Of a stretch of 26,728 nt of DNA, positions 7,801-14,819 are shown in pieces. Numbering within the stretch: the stretch's first letter is position 1; the number at the start of each line of letters is the position of its first letter. Origin of the DNA: an uncultured Lactobacillus sp. (GTDB taxonomy: Bacteria; Bacillota; Bacilli; Lactobacillales; Lactobacillaceae); assembly GCA_946482425.1 (NCBI GenBank), contig CAMLRO010000014.1, positions 1-26,728 on the forward strand, written 5' to 3'. The position numbers and the translations under genes are program-made. The notes under the pieces are model-generated. The model was not told where the DNA came from and ran no database searches. It worked only from the letters and a program-made list of their open reading frames with translations.

Positions 7801-8673
7801 ATGTTACTAGGATCAATTGAGGCCGGTGGTACAAAATTTGTATGTGCGGTCGGCAATGAGAATTATCAAATTAAGGATCAAACAACTTTTCCCACTACGA
7901 CACCAGAGGAAACCTTACAAAAAACGGTAGATTACTTTAAGCAGTTTAAAGTTGATGCAATTGGAATTGCGTCTTTTGGACCAATTGAAGTTCGGAAAAC
8001 GGCACCTAATTATGGCTTTATTACTGATACTCCCAAAAAAAACTGGAGCAATACTGACTTTGTTGGATTTTTGACTAAAACAATTAAGGTTCCAGTTTTC
8101 TTTACCACTGACGTTAATGGTTCTGCTTTTGGTGAATATGTAATGTCGCAGCTATCTAATGAAGATGTTGATTCACTCGTTTACTACACGATTGGCACTG
8201 GTGTCGGTGGCGGAGCTATTATTAACGGCAAGTTGGTAGGCTCTTTAGGTCATCCCGAAATGGGGCACGTTAAAGTTAAGCGCCATCCAGATGACTTGGA
8301 TTTTGCTGGTGTTTGTCCTTTTCATAAAGATTGCTTGGAAGGTTTGGTTTCAGGTCCTACGTTTGAAGCACGTCTTAACAAATCTGGTAAAGATGTGCCG
8401 CTTTCCGATCCTGTGTGGGATATTATGAGCTACTATGTAGCACAGGCTGCCTTGCAAGTCACTTTAATTTTACGCCCGGACAAAATTGTCTTTGGCGGCG
8501 GCGTTACCAGTGAAAAGTTTCTTGAAAAAGTACGGCGTGATTTTGCGACATTATTGAATGATTATGTCCACGTGCCACCATTAGAAAAATATATAACAAT
8601 GCCGGAAATCAGTAATAATGGCTCTGCGACGGTTGGTGATTTTGCTTTGGCAAAAAGATTATTAAGAGAATAA
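7801..8673 (+). CDS. scrK: ROK-family fructokinase
   Basis: This 290-residue cytoplasmic kinase phosphorylates fructose to fructose 6-phosphate with ATP. It has the ROK start GSIEAGGTKFVCAVG for ATP binding, TTDVNGSAFGE with the catalytic base D104, and the zinc site made by H156, C172, H175 and C178 (GHPEMGHV ... VCPFHKDCLEG). The FGGGV segment follows. The HPDD insert and zinc motif match Bacillus and lactobacillus ScrK/YdhR fructokinases. AAGGAG lies 7 bases before the ATG. A terminator and a separate -10 separate it from the sigma-54 operon, so it may be expressed constitutively and handle fructose released by the GH32 enzyme and by other routes. Confidence 0.93.
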   Translation: MLLGSIEAGGTKFVCAVGNENYQIKDQTTFPTTTPEETLQKTVDYFKQFKVDAIGIASFGPIEVRKTAPNYGFITDTPKKNWSNTDFVGFLTKTIKVPVFFTTDVNGSAFGEYVMSQLSNEDVDSLVYYTIGTGVGGGAIINGKLVGSLGHPEMGHVKVKRHPDDLDFAGVCPFHKDCLEGLVSGPTFEARLNKSGKDVPLSDPVWDIMSYYVAQAALQVTLILRPDKIVFGGGVTSEKFLEKVRRDFATLLNDYVHVPPLEKYITMPEISNNGSATVGDFALAKRLLRE

Positions 8674-8680
8674 CTCTAAT

Positions 8681-8721
8681 AAAAAATGTTCTTGAACGTA
8701 TTACGTTTAAGAACATTTTTT
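8681..8721. terminator. Bidirectional terminator between scrK and gntR1
   Basis: An 18-bp stem (AAAAAATGTTCTTGAACG with CGTTTAAGAACATTTTTT, one G-U) encloses a 5-nt loop. It has A runs on one side and T runs on the other, so it serves both convergent genes. Confidence 0.92.
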
Positions 8722-8741
8722 GCTTTCTGTGATTATCAAAT

Positions 8742-9452
8742 CTAGCAAACAGTACTTTCAAATTTTACTTTGTAGGCAGGATATCTTGACTCCTCGTATT
8801 CAAATGGAATACCTTTTTTGGTATAACCTATGCTGGTAAATTTTAAAATTGGTTCACTTTTATCTATCTTTAAATAAAGATAGTCGGGCGATTCCTCTCT
8901 AACGACTTCAATTGTACGCTTAGCTTTGTTTAATTGAAGGCCACTATCTTTTAGAGTAGTAAATAAAGATTTTTCACTGAAATCCTGGTTTATTAAGTTA
9001 CCATCAAATTTTAGTGGGATGTAAGATCTGGCAACACACATTGGTGTTTCTTTTATATAACGTATTCTTGACAAAACAAAAATTGGATCGCCTTTTTCAA
9101 GATTTAGCTTTTTAGCGATATTTTCATCCGCATATTCTACTGATTGCTGTAAAACTTTTGAAGAAGTTGGTTTTTGCTGGTGTTCGGCATCTTCAAAAAA
9201 GCCAATAAATGTACTTAGCTCATGATCTACATATTTATCTTGGCCAGATGCAGTTTGATTAATTATATAGCCTCGACCATAGTCTTTGGTTATCAGACCA
9301 TCTTGTTCTAATGAAGTTAAGGCCTTTCTGATAGTTGGCCGGCTTACTTCATATTTTTCTGATAAACTTCTTTCAGAAGGAATTAAACCGGTTTTGTCTG
9401 CCACTTTAATGTATTGATTGAAAATCTTTTCTTTAATTTGTTTATATATCAT
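8742..9452 (-). CDS. GntR/HutC-family repressor (wHTH-UTRA), gntR1
   Basis: This 236-residue transcription factor has an N-terminal winged helix-turn-helix (about 1-70: IPSERSLSEKYEVSRPTIRKALTSLEQDGLI, wing GRGYIIN) and a UTRA ligand-binding domain (about 85-230). UTRA domains bind small effectors, often phosphorylated sugars. I use the ATG at 9452 (MIYKQIKEKIF); the longer open frame up to 9527 adds 25 unlike residues and runs into the promoter. The gene is monocistronic, with its own promoter and a dyad in the leader. It is the best candidate to bind the twin ACCTTTGGT sites at the module A divergent promoters, but that assignment is inference; gntR2 is the alternative. Confidence 0.87.
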   Translation of the reverse strand: MIYKQIKEKIFNQYIKVADKTGLIPSERSLSEKYEVSRPTIRKALTSLEQDGLITKDYGRGYIINQTASGQDKYVDHELSTFIGFFEDAEHQQKPTSSKVLQQSVEYADENIAKKLNLEKGDPIFVLSRIRYIKETPMCVARSYIPLKFDGNLINQDFSEKSLFTTLKDSGLQLNKAKRTIEVVREESPDYLYLKIDKSEPILKFTSIGYTKKGIPFEYEESRYPAYKVKFESTVC

Positions 9453-9489
9453 TAATAACCACACCCAATGTGAGTATAAATTTTGGAAC

Positions 9490-9499
9490 CTGGTCCCAG
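9490..9499 (-). promoter_or_regulatory. Dyad in the gntR1 leader, possible autoregulatory operator
   Basis: CTGG-TC-CCAG is a dyad lying about 10-20 bases downstream of the predicted transcription start of gntR1, a common place for autoregulation. It does not match the ACCTTTGGT motif seen at module A. Confidence 0.35.
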
Positions 9500-9515
9500 T
9501 TTTGTAACTTGTAGA

Positions 9516-9543
9516 ATTATATAACAAGCATAGCTATTGACAA
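9516..9543 (-). promoter_or_regulatory. Sigma-70 promoter of gntR1
   Basis: On the minus strand TTGTCA (9543-9538), a 16-base spacer, then TATAAT (9521-9516), about 65 bases upstream of the ATG. Confidence 0.68.
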
Positions 9544-9746
9544 AACTGTTAGTTCAAATAAACTAACTAATTTTATTTAATTTTAGCAAAATTTCTTATA
9601 TATTTAAGTGTATACTTTAATAATAGGTCATAGCAAGATAACTAACTGTTACCTATTTTAATACTCTTTTTTAAAAATAAACTAATATAGTAAATATTAA
9701 TTCTATCATATATAAGATTCATTTAGTGATTTCCAGTTGAACAAAG
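9544..9746. other. Non-coding AT-rich gap with short inverted repeats
   Basis: I see no gene here. The stretch contains a perfect dyad GTTAGTT-N6-AACTAAC (9548-9567), a further AACTAACT at 9640-9647, and AATAGGT / ACCTATT arms enclosing that second copy. No promoter that would make a transcript is clear. Regulatory or decayed sequence are both possible. Confidence 0.4.
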
Positions 9747-9790
9747 AAAAAATGTGTAAAACAGCAAATAATGCGTTTTGCACATTTTTT
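9747..9790 (-). terminator. Terminator of the minus-strand EIIB-EIIC-EIID operon
   Basis: A 16-bp stem (AAAAAATGTGTAAAAC, 9747-9762, with GTTTTGCACATTTTTT, 9775-9790, one G-U). Read on the minus strand it ends in a T run 17 bases after the EIID stop. Confidence 0.9.
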
Positions 9791-9806
9791 TATTAATAAC
9801 AATTCT

Positions 9807-10619
9807 TTACTTTAGGATATTTAGATAAACTCCTGCAATAGCAAGAACGAAAATTCCTAAGATTAACCAGATTACCTTAACCTTTTTCTTTAACAGGTAA
9901 TACATTAAAAAGGTTAATCCAAGGGGCAGCAGTCCAGGAAAGATATCATTAAGAATGTTTTGAACATTAATTGTGCCACCGGCAGTTTTAAATATTGCAG
10001 AAATTTTAAAGTTAACTAATGAAGAAGTCATGGAACCAATGGACATCAAACCAACAATAGAAGCAGCTAATGTAAATTTTTCAAGATAATTTCCTTCATA
10101 AGCTTTTTCCATTGCCTTGGCCCCCATGCTATAACCTAACCTTATTCCACCATAGCGGCCAATAAAGTGTAATGTAGTATAGATTAAAAAGTAGAGAATC
10201 GGTCCCAAAATATTACCTTGAGTAGCAAGAGAAAGACCAATTCCTGCAGCAATTACTCTAAATGTTCCCCAATATAAAGTATCTCCGATCCCTGCTACAG
10301 GACCCATCAACGCCGCTTTTAAGGAGGAAATTGCCTCAACGTTAAAATCTGGGTCAACAGAGTTTTCTTCTTCCAGGGCTAATGACATTCCCATAATAAA
10401 TGTAGCTATGTGGGGAGTCGTATTAAAAAGAGCTGTATTTCGTAATGCAGATTCGTAGAGTTTATCATCATTGCCAGCATAAATCTTTTTAAGAGCTGGC
10501 AAAATTGAAAAAGTATAGCCCATTCCCTGCATGTCTGTATAAGATTCTGATCCTTGCAATGCAAAAGAGCGCCAGAATACCCGATTTAAATCCTTAACTG
10601 TTAATTTCTTTTTAGCCAT
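9807..10619 (-). CDS. Module A PTS mannose-family EIID
   Basis: This 270-residue membrane subunit pairs with the EIIC directly upstream on the same strand. It shows the EIID hallmarks: LTVKDLNRVFWRSFALQGS at the N-terminus, MGYTFSILPAL, and SSLKAALMGPVAGIGDTLYW about a third of the way in. The C-terminal half is hydrophobic with a KKKVK loop before the last segment. AGAGGTG precedes the ATG. The DLxxVFWRxF opening is shared by the EIIDs of all three modules but not by the fructan-operon EIID, so the three modules are closer to each other. It is the last gene of the operon, followed by a strong terminator. Confidence 0.92.
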   Translation of the reverse strand: MAKKKLTVKDLNRVFWRSFALQGSESYTDMQGMGYTFSILPALKKIYAGNDDKLYESALRNTALFNTTPHIATFIMGMSLALEEENSVDPDFNVEAISSLKAALMGPVAGIGDTLYWGTFRVIAAGIGLSLATQGNILGPILYFLIYTTLHFIGRYGGIRLGYSMGAKAMEKAYEGNYLEKFTLAASIVGLMSIGSMTSSLVNFKISAIFKTAGGTINVQNILNDIFPGLLPLGLTFLMYYLLKKKVKVIWLILGIFVLAIAGVYLNILK

Positions 10620-10635
10620 AAAAAATCACCTCTAT

Positions 10636-11376
10636 TTACTGTTGATTATTCTTTGCTGCATTATTTTTTTGAGTTATTAAAAGTGCAATTAGTAAAGCCA
10701 ACACTGAGACTCCAATTACCGGCATCTTTAAATATGAACTAAGAATGAAACCAATAAAGAAGTAAGGAGCAACTTTTTTATCCATCATCATTTGTATTAG
10801 CATTGCAAATCCAACTGCTGGAAGCAGACCGGCCGCGACTGAAAAAGAAGTCATTATCTTTGTTGGTAATAAAGCTATCAAAGATTGCGCAGCTTTTGTT
10901 CCCAGTTGAAGTACTAAGAAAGTCAAGATTCCAGAAGGCAATCTAAGAATTAATGGGAAAAAATGCCATCTTTGCATACTCTTAAAATTATGTCTTTTAA
11001 TTGCGTCTCTGCCTTTTTTGATAGTGTAAGAGTTAAGTGTGAATGCCAGCATGTTAAGTCCTTGAGCAACTATGGCAAACGGCATTGCTAAAGTTACCGC
11101 AACGTTGGTACTAGCACCACTTTGAATTGCTAAGGCCGTTGCGATTGCGCTGGCTACTCCAACATCAGGTGGTAAGGCTGCGCCAATTGTAACTATACCA
11201 ATAAACATTGCTTCTAAAGCTGCACCAATGACAATGCCTTTTTGTAAATCGCCTAATATAAGACCCACGACAGGCCCAATAATAATAGGTCGATTCATCA
11301 TTGATGCCCCGAGATATCTTTCATCAAGTTGCGAAATATAAGCAACAAGAGCTATAAGTAAATTTTTTAGTATCAT
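10636..11376 (-). CDS. Module A PTS mannose-family EIIC
   Basis: This 246-residue polytopic membrane protein, the translocation subunit, carries the conserved core GPVVGLILGDLQKGIVIGAA followed by ATIGAALPPDV-like loops (GIVTIGAALPPDVG). The ALPPDVG loop is shared with module B (SRPPDVP) and C (AAPPDV) and differs from the fructan EIIC. AAAGGGA lies before the ATG. It is separated by 16 bases from EIID and by 36 bases from EIIB. The substrate is not readable from the sequence; the neighbouring deglycases suggest a glycated amino acid or amine. Confidence 0.92.
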   Translation of the reverse strand: MILKNLLIALVAYISQLDERYLGASMMNRPIIIGPVVGLILGDLQKGIVIGAALEAMFIGIVTIGAALPPDVGVASAIATALAIQSGASTNVAVTLAMPFAIVAQGLNMLAFTLNSYTIKKGRDAIKRHNFKSMQRWHFFPLILRLPSGILTFLVLQLGTKAAQSLIALLPTKIMTSFSVAAGLLPAVGFAMLIQMMMDKKVAPYFFIGFILSSYLKMPVIGVSVLALLIALLITQKNNAAKNNQQ

Positions 11377-11412
11377 TTAAATTCATCCCTTTCAACTTAA
11401 TTTAGAATTAAA

Positions 11413-11871
11413 TTAATAAAAATCTTTCTTCGATGTTGGTGTGCCTTGAATGTAAATCTTAAAGCCATCTTTTTTTATCTCTTCTAATGCTGACCTTTCT
11501 TCTGGAGTTACATAAATAGATCCAGAAATTTTTTCTTTATTATCACCACTTTTTAGGTTACCTAAGTTGATATCAAAATTTTCTTTTCCTTTTAGTTCTT
11601 TGACTATTTTGCTGGCATCAATCGGATTGCCAACTACTACCATAACTTTACTTTCTTTTACCTCTTGGTATGTTTTAGCAAAATCTTTAGGATCAATTAT
11701 TTTAGCTTCGACCCCCGATGGTTTGGCTAAAAGTAAAGCCATTTTTTGTAATTGATCATTAGCTGCTGTCTTGTCTACTGCTATGATTATGTCAGCGTTA
11801 GCTGCCTTAGACCAAGCCATTGCAACTTGTCCGTGGATAAGGCGGTCATCAATTCTGAATAGTGAAATCAT
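11413..11871 (-). CDS. Module A PTS mannose-family EIIB
   Basis: This 152-residue cytoplasmic phosphocarrier has the active-site motif FRIDDRLIHGQVAMAW near the N-terminus and phosphorylated His H14. It is the first gene of the minus-strand operon, starting at an ATG with GAAGGGAG upstream. No EIIA accompanies it on this strand. The nearest EIIA is in the divergent transcript at 13099, so the two divergent operons probably cooperate. Expression is likely controlled by the operator over its -10 box and by CcpA at the cre site in its leader. Confidence 0.93.
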   Translation of the reverse strand: MISLFRIDDRLIHGQVAMAWSKAANADIIIAVDKTAANDQLQKMALLLAKPSGVEAKIIDPKDFAKTYQEVKESKVMVVVGNPIDASKIVKELKGKENFDINLGNLKSGDNKEKISGSIYVTPEERSALEEIKKDGFKIYIQGTPTSKKDFY

Positions 11872-11888
11872 GTTTTACTCCCTTCAAT

Positions 11889-11904
11889 TTGTAATCGCTT
11901 ACGA
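11889..11904 (-). promoter_or_regulatory. Candidate cre (CcpA) site in the module A minus-strand leader
   Basis: On the minus strand TCGTAAGCGATTACAA matches the cre consensus WTGNNARCGNWWWCAW at 15 of 16 positions (C for T at position 2). It overlaps the predicted start of transcription and lies just upstream of the EIIB ribosome site, a position suited to catabolite repression. Confidence 0.65.
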
Positions 11905-11909
11905 ATTAT

Positions 11910-11938
11910 ATATTACCTTTGGTAAATAATAATGTCAA
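11910..11938 (-). promoter_or_regulatory. Sigma-70 promoter of the module A EIIB-EIIC-EIID operon
   Basis: On the minus strand TTGACA (11938-11933), exactly 17 bases, TAATAT (11915-11910). Its -35 is 7 bases from the -35 of the opposite promoter. Confidence 0.85.
11912..11927. promoter_or_regulatory. Operator 1, TTACC-TTT-GGTAA dyad
   Basis: The perfect dyad TTACCTTTGGTAA (11913-11925) overlaps the -10 and spacer of the minus-strand promoter, where a bound repressor would block polymerase. The same 12-mer ATTACCTTTGGT recurs in inverted orientation at 11991-12002. A GntR-type repressor is the likely ligand. Confidence 0.72.
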
Positions 11939-11945
11939 CAAAATA

Positions 11946-11974
11946 TTGACACATTGTAATATAAATGCTAATCT
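11946..11974 (+). promoter_or_regulatory. Sigma-70 promoter of the sis1-EIIA-module B operon
   Basis: TTGACA (11946-11951), 17 bases, TAATCT (11969-11974), with a TGC extension before the -10. Confidence 0.83.
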
Positions 11975-11987
11975 TTACTCGTAAAAG

Positions 11988-12003
11988 TTAACCAAAGGTA
12001 ATT
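11988..12003. promoter_or_regulatory. Operator 2, inverted copy of operator 1
   Basis: TTAACCAAAGGTAAT contains the reverse complement of the 12-mer in operator 1. It sits about 10-20 bases downstream of the predicted plus-strand start site, between promoter and ribosome site. With operator 1 it would let one repressor control both divergent transcripts. Confidence 0.7.
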
Positions 12004-12018
12004 TTTAGGAGGAATAAA

Positions 12019-13032
12019 ATGTTTAACTTTGATAAAAACAGATTTTTGAAGACTCAAACAGGGGCAGTAAAGCAAAAGGATAATATCAATAATATTATTG
12101 ATGAATTACTACCTGAAATTGATAATATCTTCTTCATCGGCTCTGGTGGTGTGGGAATTTTGTTTGACTCTACTATTGAATTTGCAAGGACTAGAAGTGC
12201 TTTTCCATTTCAGCGAGTCTTAGCAGCTGAATTCATTGCATCTCCCAATAAAACTTTTTCAAGCAAATCATTAGTTGTTATTCCATCATTATCTGGAACG
12301 ACTAAAGAAACGTTGGAACTAGTTGATTTTTGTAATAAAAAGCATGTTAAAACATTGGCACTTGTTGGCAGTCCAAATACACCACTTGAAAAAGAGGCGA
12401 CCTACACTGTTTATAATGACGTTTTGGATGACACGAGTTCTGAAAGTTATTATTTACAGGGCTTGATGATAGTTCTGCGAGTAATGTTAAAAAAGGGTGA
12501 AATAACAACTGAAAAATATGATTCTTATTTCCAAGATTTTGCCAGATTGCCTGAAGAACTATTAAAAGTAAAACAACAGGCAGAACCTATGGCAAAAGAA
12601 TTTGCTCAGAAATTTCAAGATACCCCATATCACATTATTACTGGTGCAGGTGACTCATTTACTGAAGCATATTATTACGGTATGTGTATTTTAGAAGAAA
12701 TGCAGTGGGTAAAAACCAGACCTGTACAGGCTGCAGACTTTTTCCATGGAACACTGGAATTAGTTGAAAAGGGTGTTAGTGTCATTGTCTTTGAAGGAGA
12801 GGATTTTTCAAGACCAATTGTTGATCGTGTTCGTCACTTCTTACCAGAAGTTACAGATACTATTACTGTGATCGATACGAAAGACTATCAAATGGATATT
12901 TCAAATGAAACTAGAAAGATTATTTCCCCTATCGTATTAGCTACAATTTTGGAAAGAGTTAGTGCATATCTTTCAGATCAAAGAAAGCATCCCCTGACTG
13001 TTCGTAGGTATTACAAGAGAATCCCTTATTAA
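12019..13032 (+). CDS. SIS-domain sugar-amine-6-phosphate deglycase (FrlB/GfrF-like), sis1
   Basis: This 337-residue cytoplasmic enzyme has two SIS domains. The first has sugar-phosphate loops GSGGVG (about 41-46) and SLSGTTKET (90-98); the second begins near ITGAGDSFTEAYYYG (207-221). E227 and H243 (LEEMQW ... DFFHGTLELVE) are 16 residues apart, the spacing of the catalytic Glu/His pair in FraB, FrlB and GlmS. The C-terminus HPLTVRRYYKRIPY resembles the RRYY-type end of FrlB. By family it would split a 6-phosphorylated fructosamine into glucose 6-phosphate and the amino compound. AGGAGG precedes the ATG. It is the first gene of the plus-strand operon, divergent from a matching EIIB-C-D. An amino-sugar isomerase role is the main alternative. 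Confidence 0.83.
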   Translation: MFNFDKNRFLKTQTGAVKQKDNINNIIDELLPEIDNIFFIGSGGVGILFDSTIEFARTRSAFPFQRVLAAEFIASPNKTFSSKSLVVIPSLSGTTKETLELVDFCNKKHVKTLALVGSPNTPLEKEATYTVYNDVLDDTSSESYYLQGLMIVLRVMLKKGEITTEKYDSYFQDFARLPEELLKVKQQAEPMAKEFAQKFQDTPYHIITGAGDSFTEAYYYGMCILEEMQWVKTRPVQAADFFHGTLELVEKGVSVIVFEGEDFSRPIVDRVRHFLPEVTDTITVIDTKDYQMDISNETRKIISPIVLATILERVSAYLSDQRKHPLTVRRYYKRIPY

Positions 13033-13098
13033 TTTGATTAAAACCTCAGTTTTTAGTTAGTCAATTAATAAAGATCTAGTAAGGAGCCGATGGTAAAA

Positions 13099-13518
13099 AT
13101 GAAAATTTTATGCATGAGTCATGGGACAATGGCACAAGGCGTTGTCCAGTCGGCCAAGATGATAGTTGGTGATGTAAAATTTCTCGATTACATCAATGCG
13201 TATGTAGATGGCAATGATGATATTGAAAAGAAGATAGTAGATTACTTAAATCAAAATCGTGGGCAAACTATTATAGTGTGTACTGATATCTTTGGTGGCA
13301 GCGTTAATAATAACTGGATGAAGTATTTGAATAAAGAGGGGAATCTGTATTTAATTGCTGGTTTATCTTTGCCTTTAATTATTGAATTAGTTTTAAAAAT
13401 AGAACAAAAGTCTCAAGATAATATCAATAAAATTATAAAAAGATCAATCAAAAGCGCAAAAGACAGCGTTAAATTTTGTAATGAAATTAATCTTGATATT
13501 AAACGAGATGAATTTTAA
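13099..13518 (+). CDS. PTS mannose-family EIIA, the only one among three transporters
   Basis: This 139-residue soluble phosphocarrier has KILCMSHGTMAQG with phosphorylated His H8, and CTDIFGGSVNNNW as the conserved Asp-Gly-Gly loop. The C-terminal extension is Lys-rich and helical. An in-frame ATG at 13090 (adding MVK) lies only 3 bases from AAGGAG (13081-13086), so I prefer 13099, although its spacing of 12 is slightly long. It lies 66 bases after sis1 and 18 bases before the module B EIIB. Modules A and C have no EIIA of their own, so this protein probably phosphorylates all three EIIBs, or the distant fructan-operon EIIA substitutes. Confidence 0.9.
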   Translation: MKILCMSHGTMAQGVVQSAKMIVGDVKFLDYINAYVDGNDDIEKKIVDYLNQNRGQTIIVCTDIFGGSVNNNWMKYLNKEGNLYLIAGLSLPLIIELVLKIEQKSQDNINKIIKRSIKSAKDSVKFCNEINLDIKRDEF

Positions 13519-13536
13519 AAAAGGAAGTAGAAAACA

Positions 13537-14007
13537 ATGATTATTGGGACAAGGGTAGACCATAGACTTGTTCATGGGCAAGTTGCATTTTCTTGGATTT
13601 CTTCTATTGGCGCTAATTGTATTTTGGTTGCGAACGATGCAGCAGCAAATAATGATATGCAAATGACTGCATTAAAATTGGCAGCACCCCAGGGTGTAAA
13701 AGTCGTAGTTAAAACTATTGCTGATTCTGTTAATCAAATAAATTCAGGTGTTACTGATAAATATCGTCTCTTCATCGTTCTAAAAACGGTTAATGATGCT
13801 TACCAATTGTTAAACGGTTGCCCACAAATAAAGGAACTTAATGTTGGCGGAACTAGTAAAACTGTTGGTTCTGTCCAAATAACCTCTTCAGTTTTTTTAA
13901 ATGATAAAGATATATCTGATCTCAAACAATTAGCACAAAAAAACATAGAAATATTTGCCCAAATGGTACCAACAGATAAAAAAATAGATTTGATTAAACG
14001 GTTATAA
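13537..14007 (+). CDS. Module B PTS mannose-family EIIB
   Basis: This 156-residue cytoplasmic phosphocarrier has the active-site motif TRVDHRLVHGQVAFSW and phosphorylated His H13. The second Asp of the usual DDR triplet is replaced by His (DHR), a small deviation that may alter its contact with EIIA or sugar. The C-terminal half holds KELNVGGTSKT and ends in MVPTDKKIDL, as in other EIIBs. AAGGAAG lies at good distance before the ATG. It sits between the EIIA gene and its membrane subunits, in one transcript with sis1. Confidence 0.92.
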   Translation: MIIGTRVDHRLVHGQVAFSWISSIGANCILVANDAAANNDMQMTALKLAAPQGVKVVVKTIADSVNQINSGVTDKYRLFIVLKTVNDAYQLLNGCPQIKELNVGGTSKTVGSVQITSSVFLNDKDISDLKQLAQKNIEIFAQMVPTDKKIDLIKRL

Positions 14008-14030
14008 ATACTAAAAAGGAGGTTTGAAAA

Positions 14031-14819
14031 ATGAACACATTGACTCAATCAATTTTGCTAGCCTTAATTACAGCTCTTGCTCCAGCCGACTGGTTAACTG
14101 GAACTAGTAACTTGTCTAGACCGCTTGTTACTGGAGCACTAACTGGATTAGTTCTGGGCGATTTAAAGACTGGAATCATAATGGGTGCAACTATTGAACT
14201 GGCATTCATGGGTGCAATTACTATTGGCGCTTCTAGGCCACCAGATGTTCCTGCTGGAGGAGTTTTGGGTACAGCCTTTGCAATATCAACAGGCAAAGGA
14301 GCTGGTTTTGCCATTACTTTGGCCTTTCCGGTTGCTGCACTGTATTTGATTATTGACAATTTATTAACGATTGTAATTTTACCTATATTCTTAAAGAAGG
14401 GCGATAAATATGCTGAACAAGGTGATAGTAGACATCTGAGCAGAATGAACATGTATGGTTTTATCACAGTCAAATGTATACCGAGAGCGATTTTTGTCGG
14501 GCTTGCTTTTTACTTAGGTGGCCCAGTAATGACAAAATTGCTCAATATGATCCCTGATTTTGTTCAAAATGGTATAAATGTTGCAGCTGGAATAATGCCA
14601 GCATTAGGTTTTGCTTTATTGTTGGAAATGATTTTAAAGAAAAATGTGGCGATTTACTTTGTACTTGGTTTTGCATTGTACAGTTATTTAAAAATACCAA
14701 TTTTGGGAATTTCCATCTTTGCGTTCTGCCTAATGTACATTGTGCTGCATCTTGAAAATAAAATTGATGCTAATAAGTTAAATAATAATCCAGGAGGGGA
14801 TGATGATAATGAGTTTTGA
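14031..14819 (+). CDS. Module B PTS mannose-family EIIC
   Basis: This 262-residue polytopic channel subunit carries TGALTGLVLGDLKTGIIMGA and TIGASRPPDVPAGG, diagnostic of EIIC-Man proteins. The C-terminal NNNPGGDDDNEF tail is acidic and cytoplasmic. AGGAGG lies at good spacing before the ATG, 23 bases after EIIB. Its stop overlaps the EIID start. The PPDV loop aligns it with modules A and C. The substrate is unknown; the sis2-frlD pair downstream points to a fructosamine. Confidence 0.92.
   Translation: MNTLTQSILLALITALAPADWLTGTSNLSRPLVTGALTGLVLGDLKTGIIMGATIELAFMGAITIGASRPPDVPAGGVLGTAFAISTGKGAGFAITLAFPVAALYLIIDNLLTIVILPIFLKKGDKYAEQGDSRHLSRMNMYGFITVKCIPRAIFVGLAFYLGGPVMTKLLNMIPDFVQNGINVAAGIMPALGFALLLEMILKKNVAIYFVLGFALYSYLKIPILGISIFAFCLMYIVLHLENKIDANKLNNNPGGDDDNEF

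Noticed and set aside
9453..9527. Extended N-terminus for gntR1
   Set aside because: The extra residues do not resemble a GntR protein and the segment runs through the predicted leader and operator; the ATG at 9452 starts a standard wHTH.
9544..9746. CRISPR or tandem repeat array in the gap
   Set aside because: The short AACTAAC elements are irregularly spaced and too few; there is no repeat-spacer pattern.
11872..12018. A second sigma-54 promoter for the module A/B operons
   Set aside because: I looked for TGGCAC-N5-TTGC on both strands here and before module C (17537-17750) and found none; both regions have good sigma-70 promoters.
14045..14473. A 142-codon open frame on the minus strand
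   Set aside because: It lies wholly inside the module B EIIC gene, has no ribosome site, and its composition (Pro/Ala/Val rich) is that of an antisense frame of a membrane protein.
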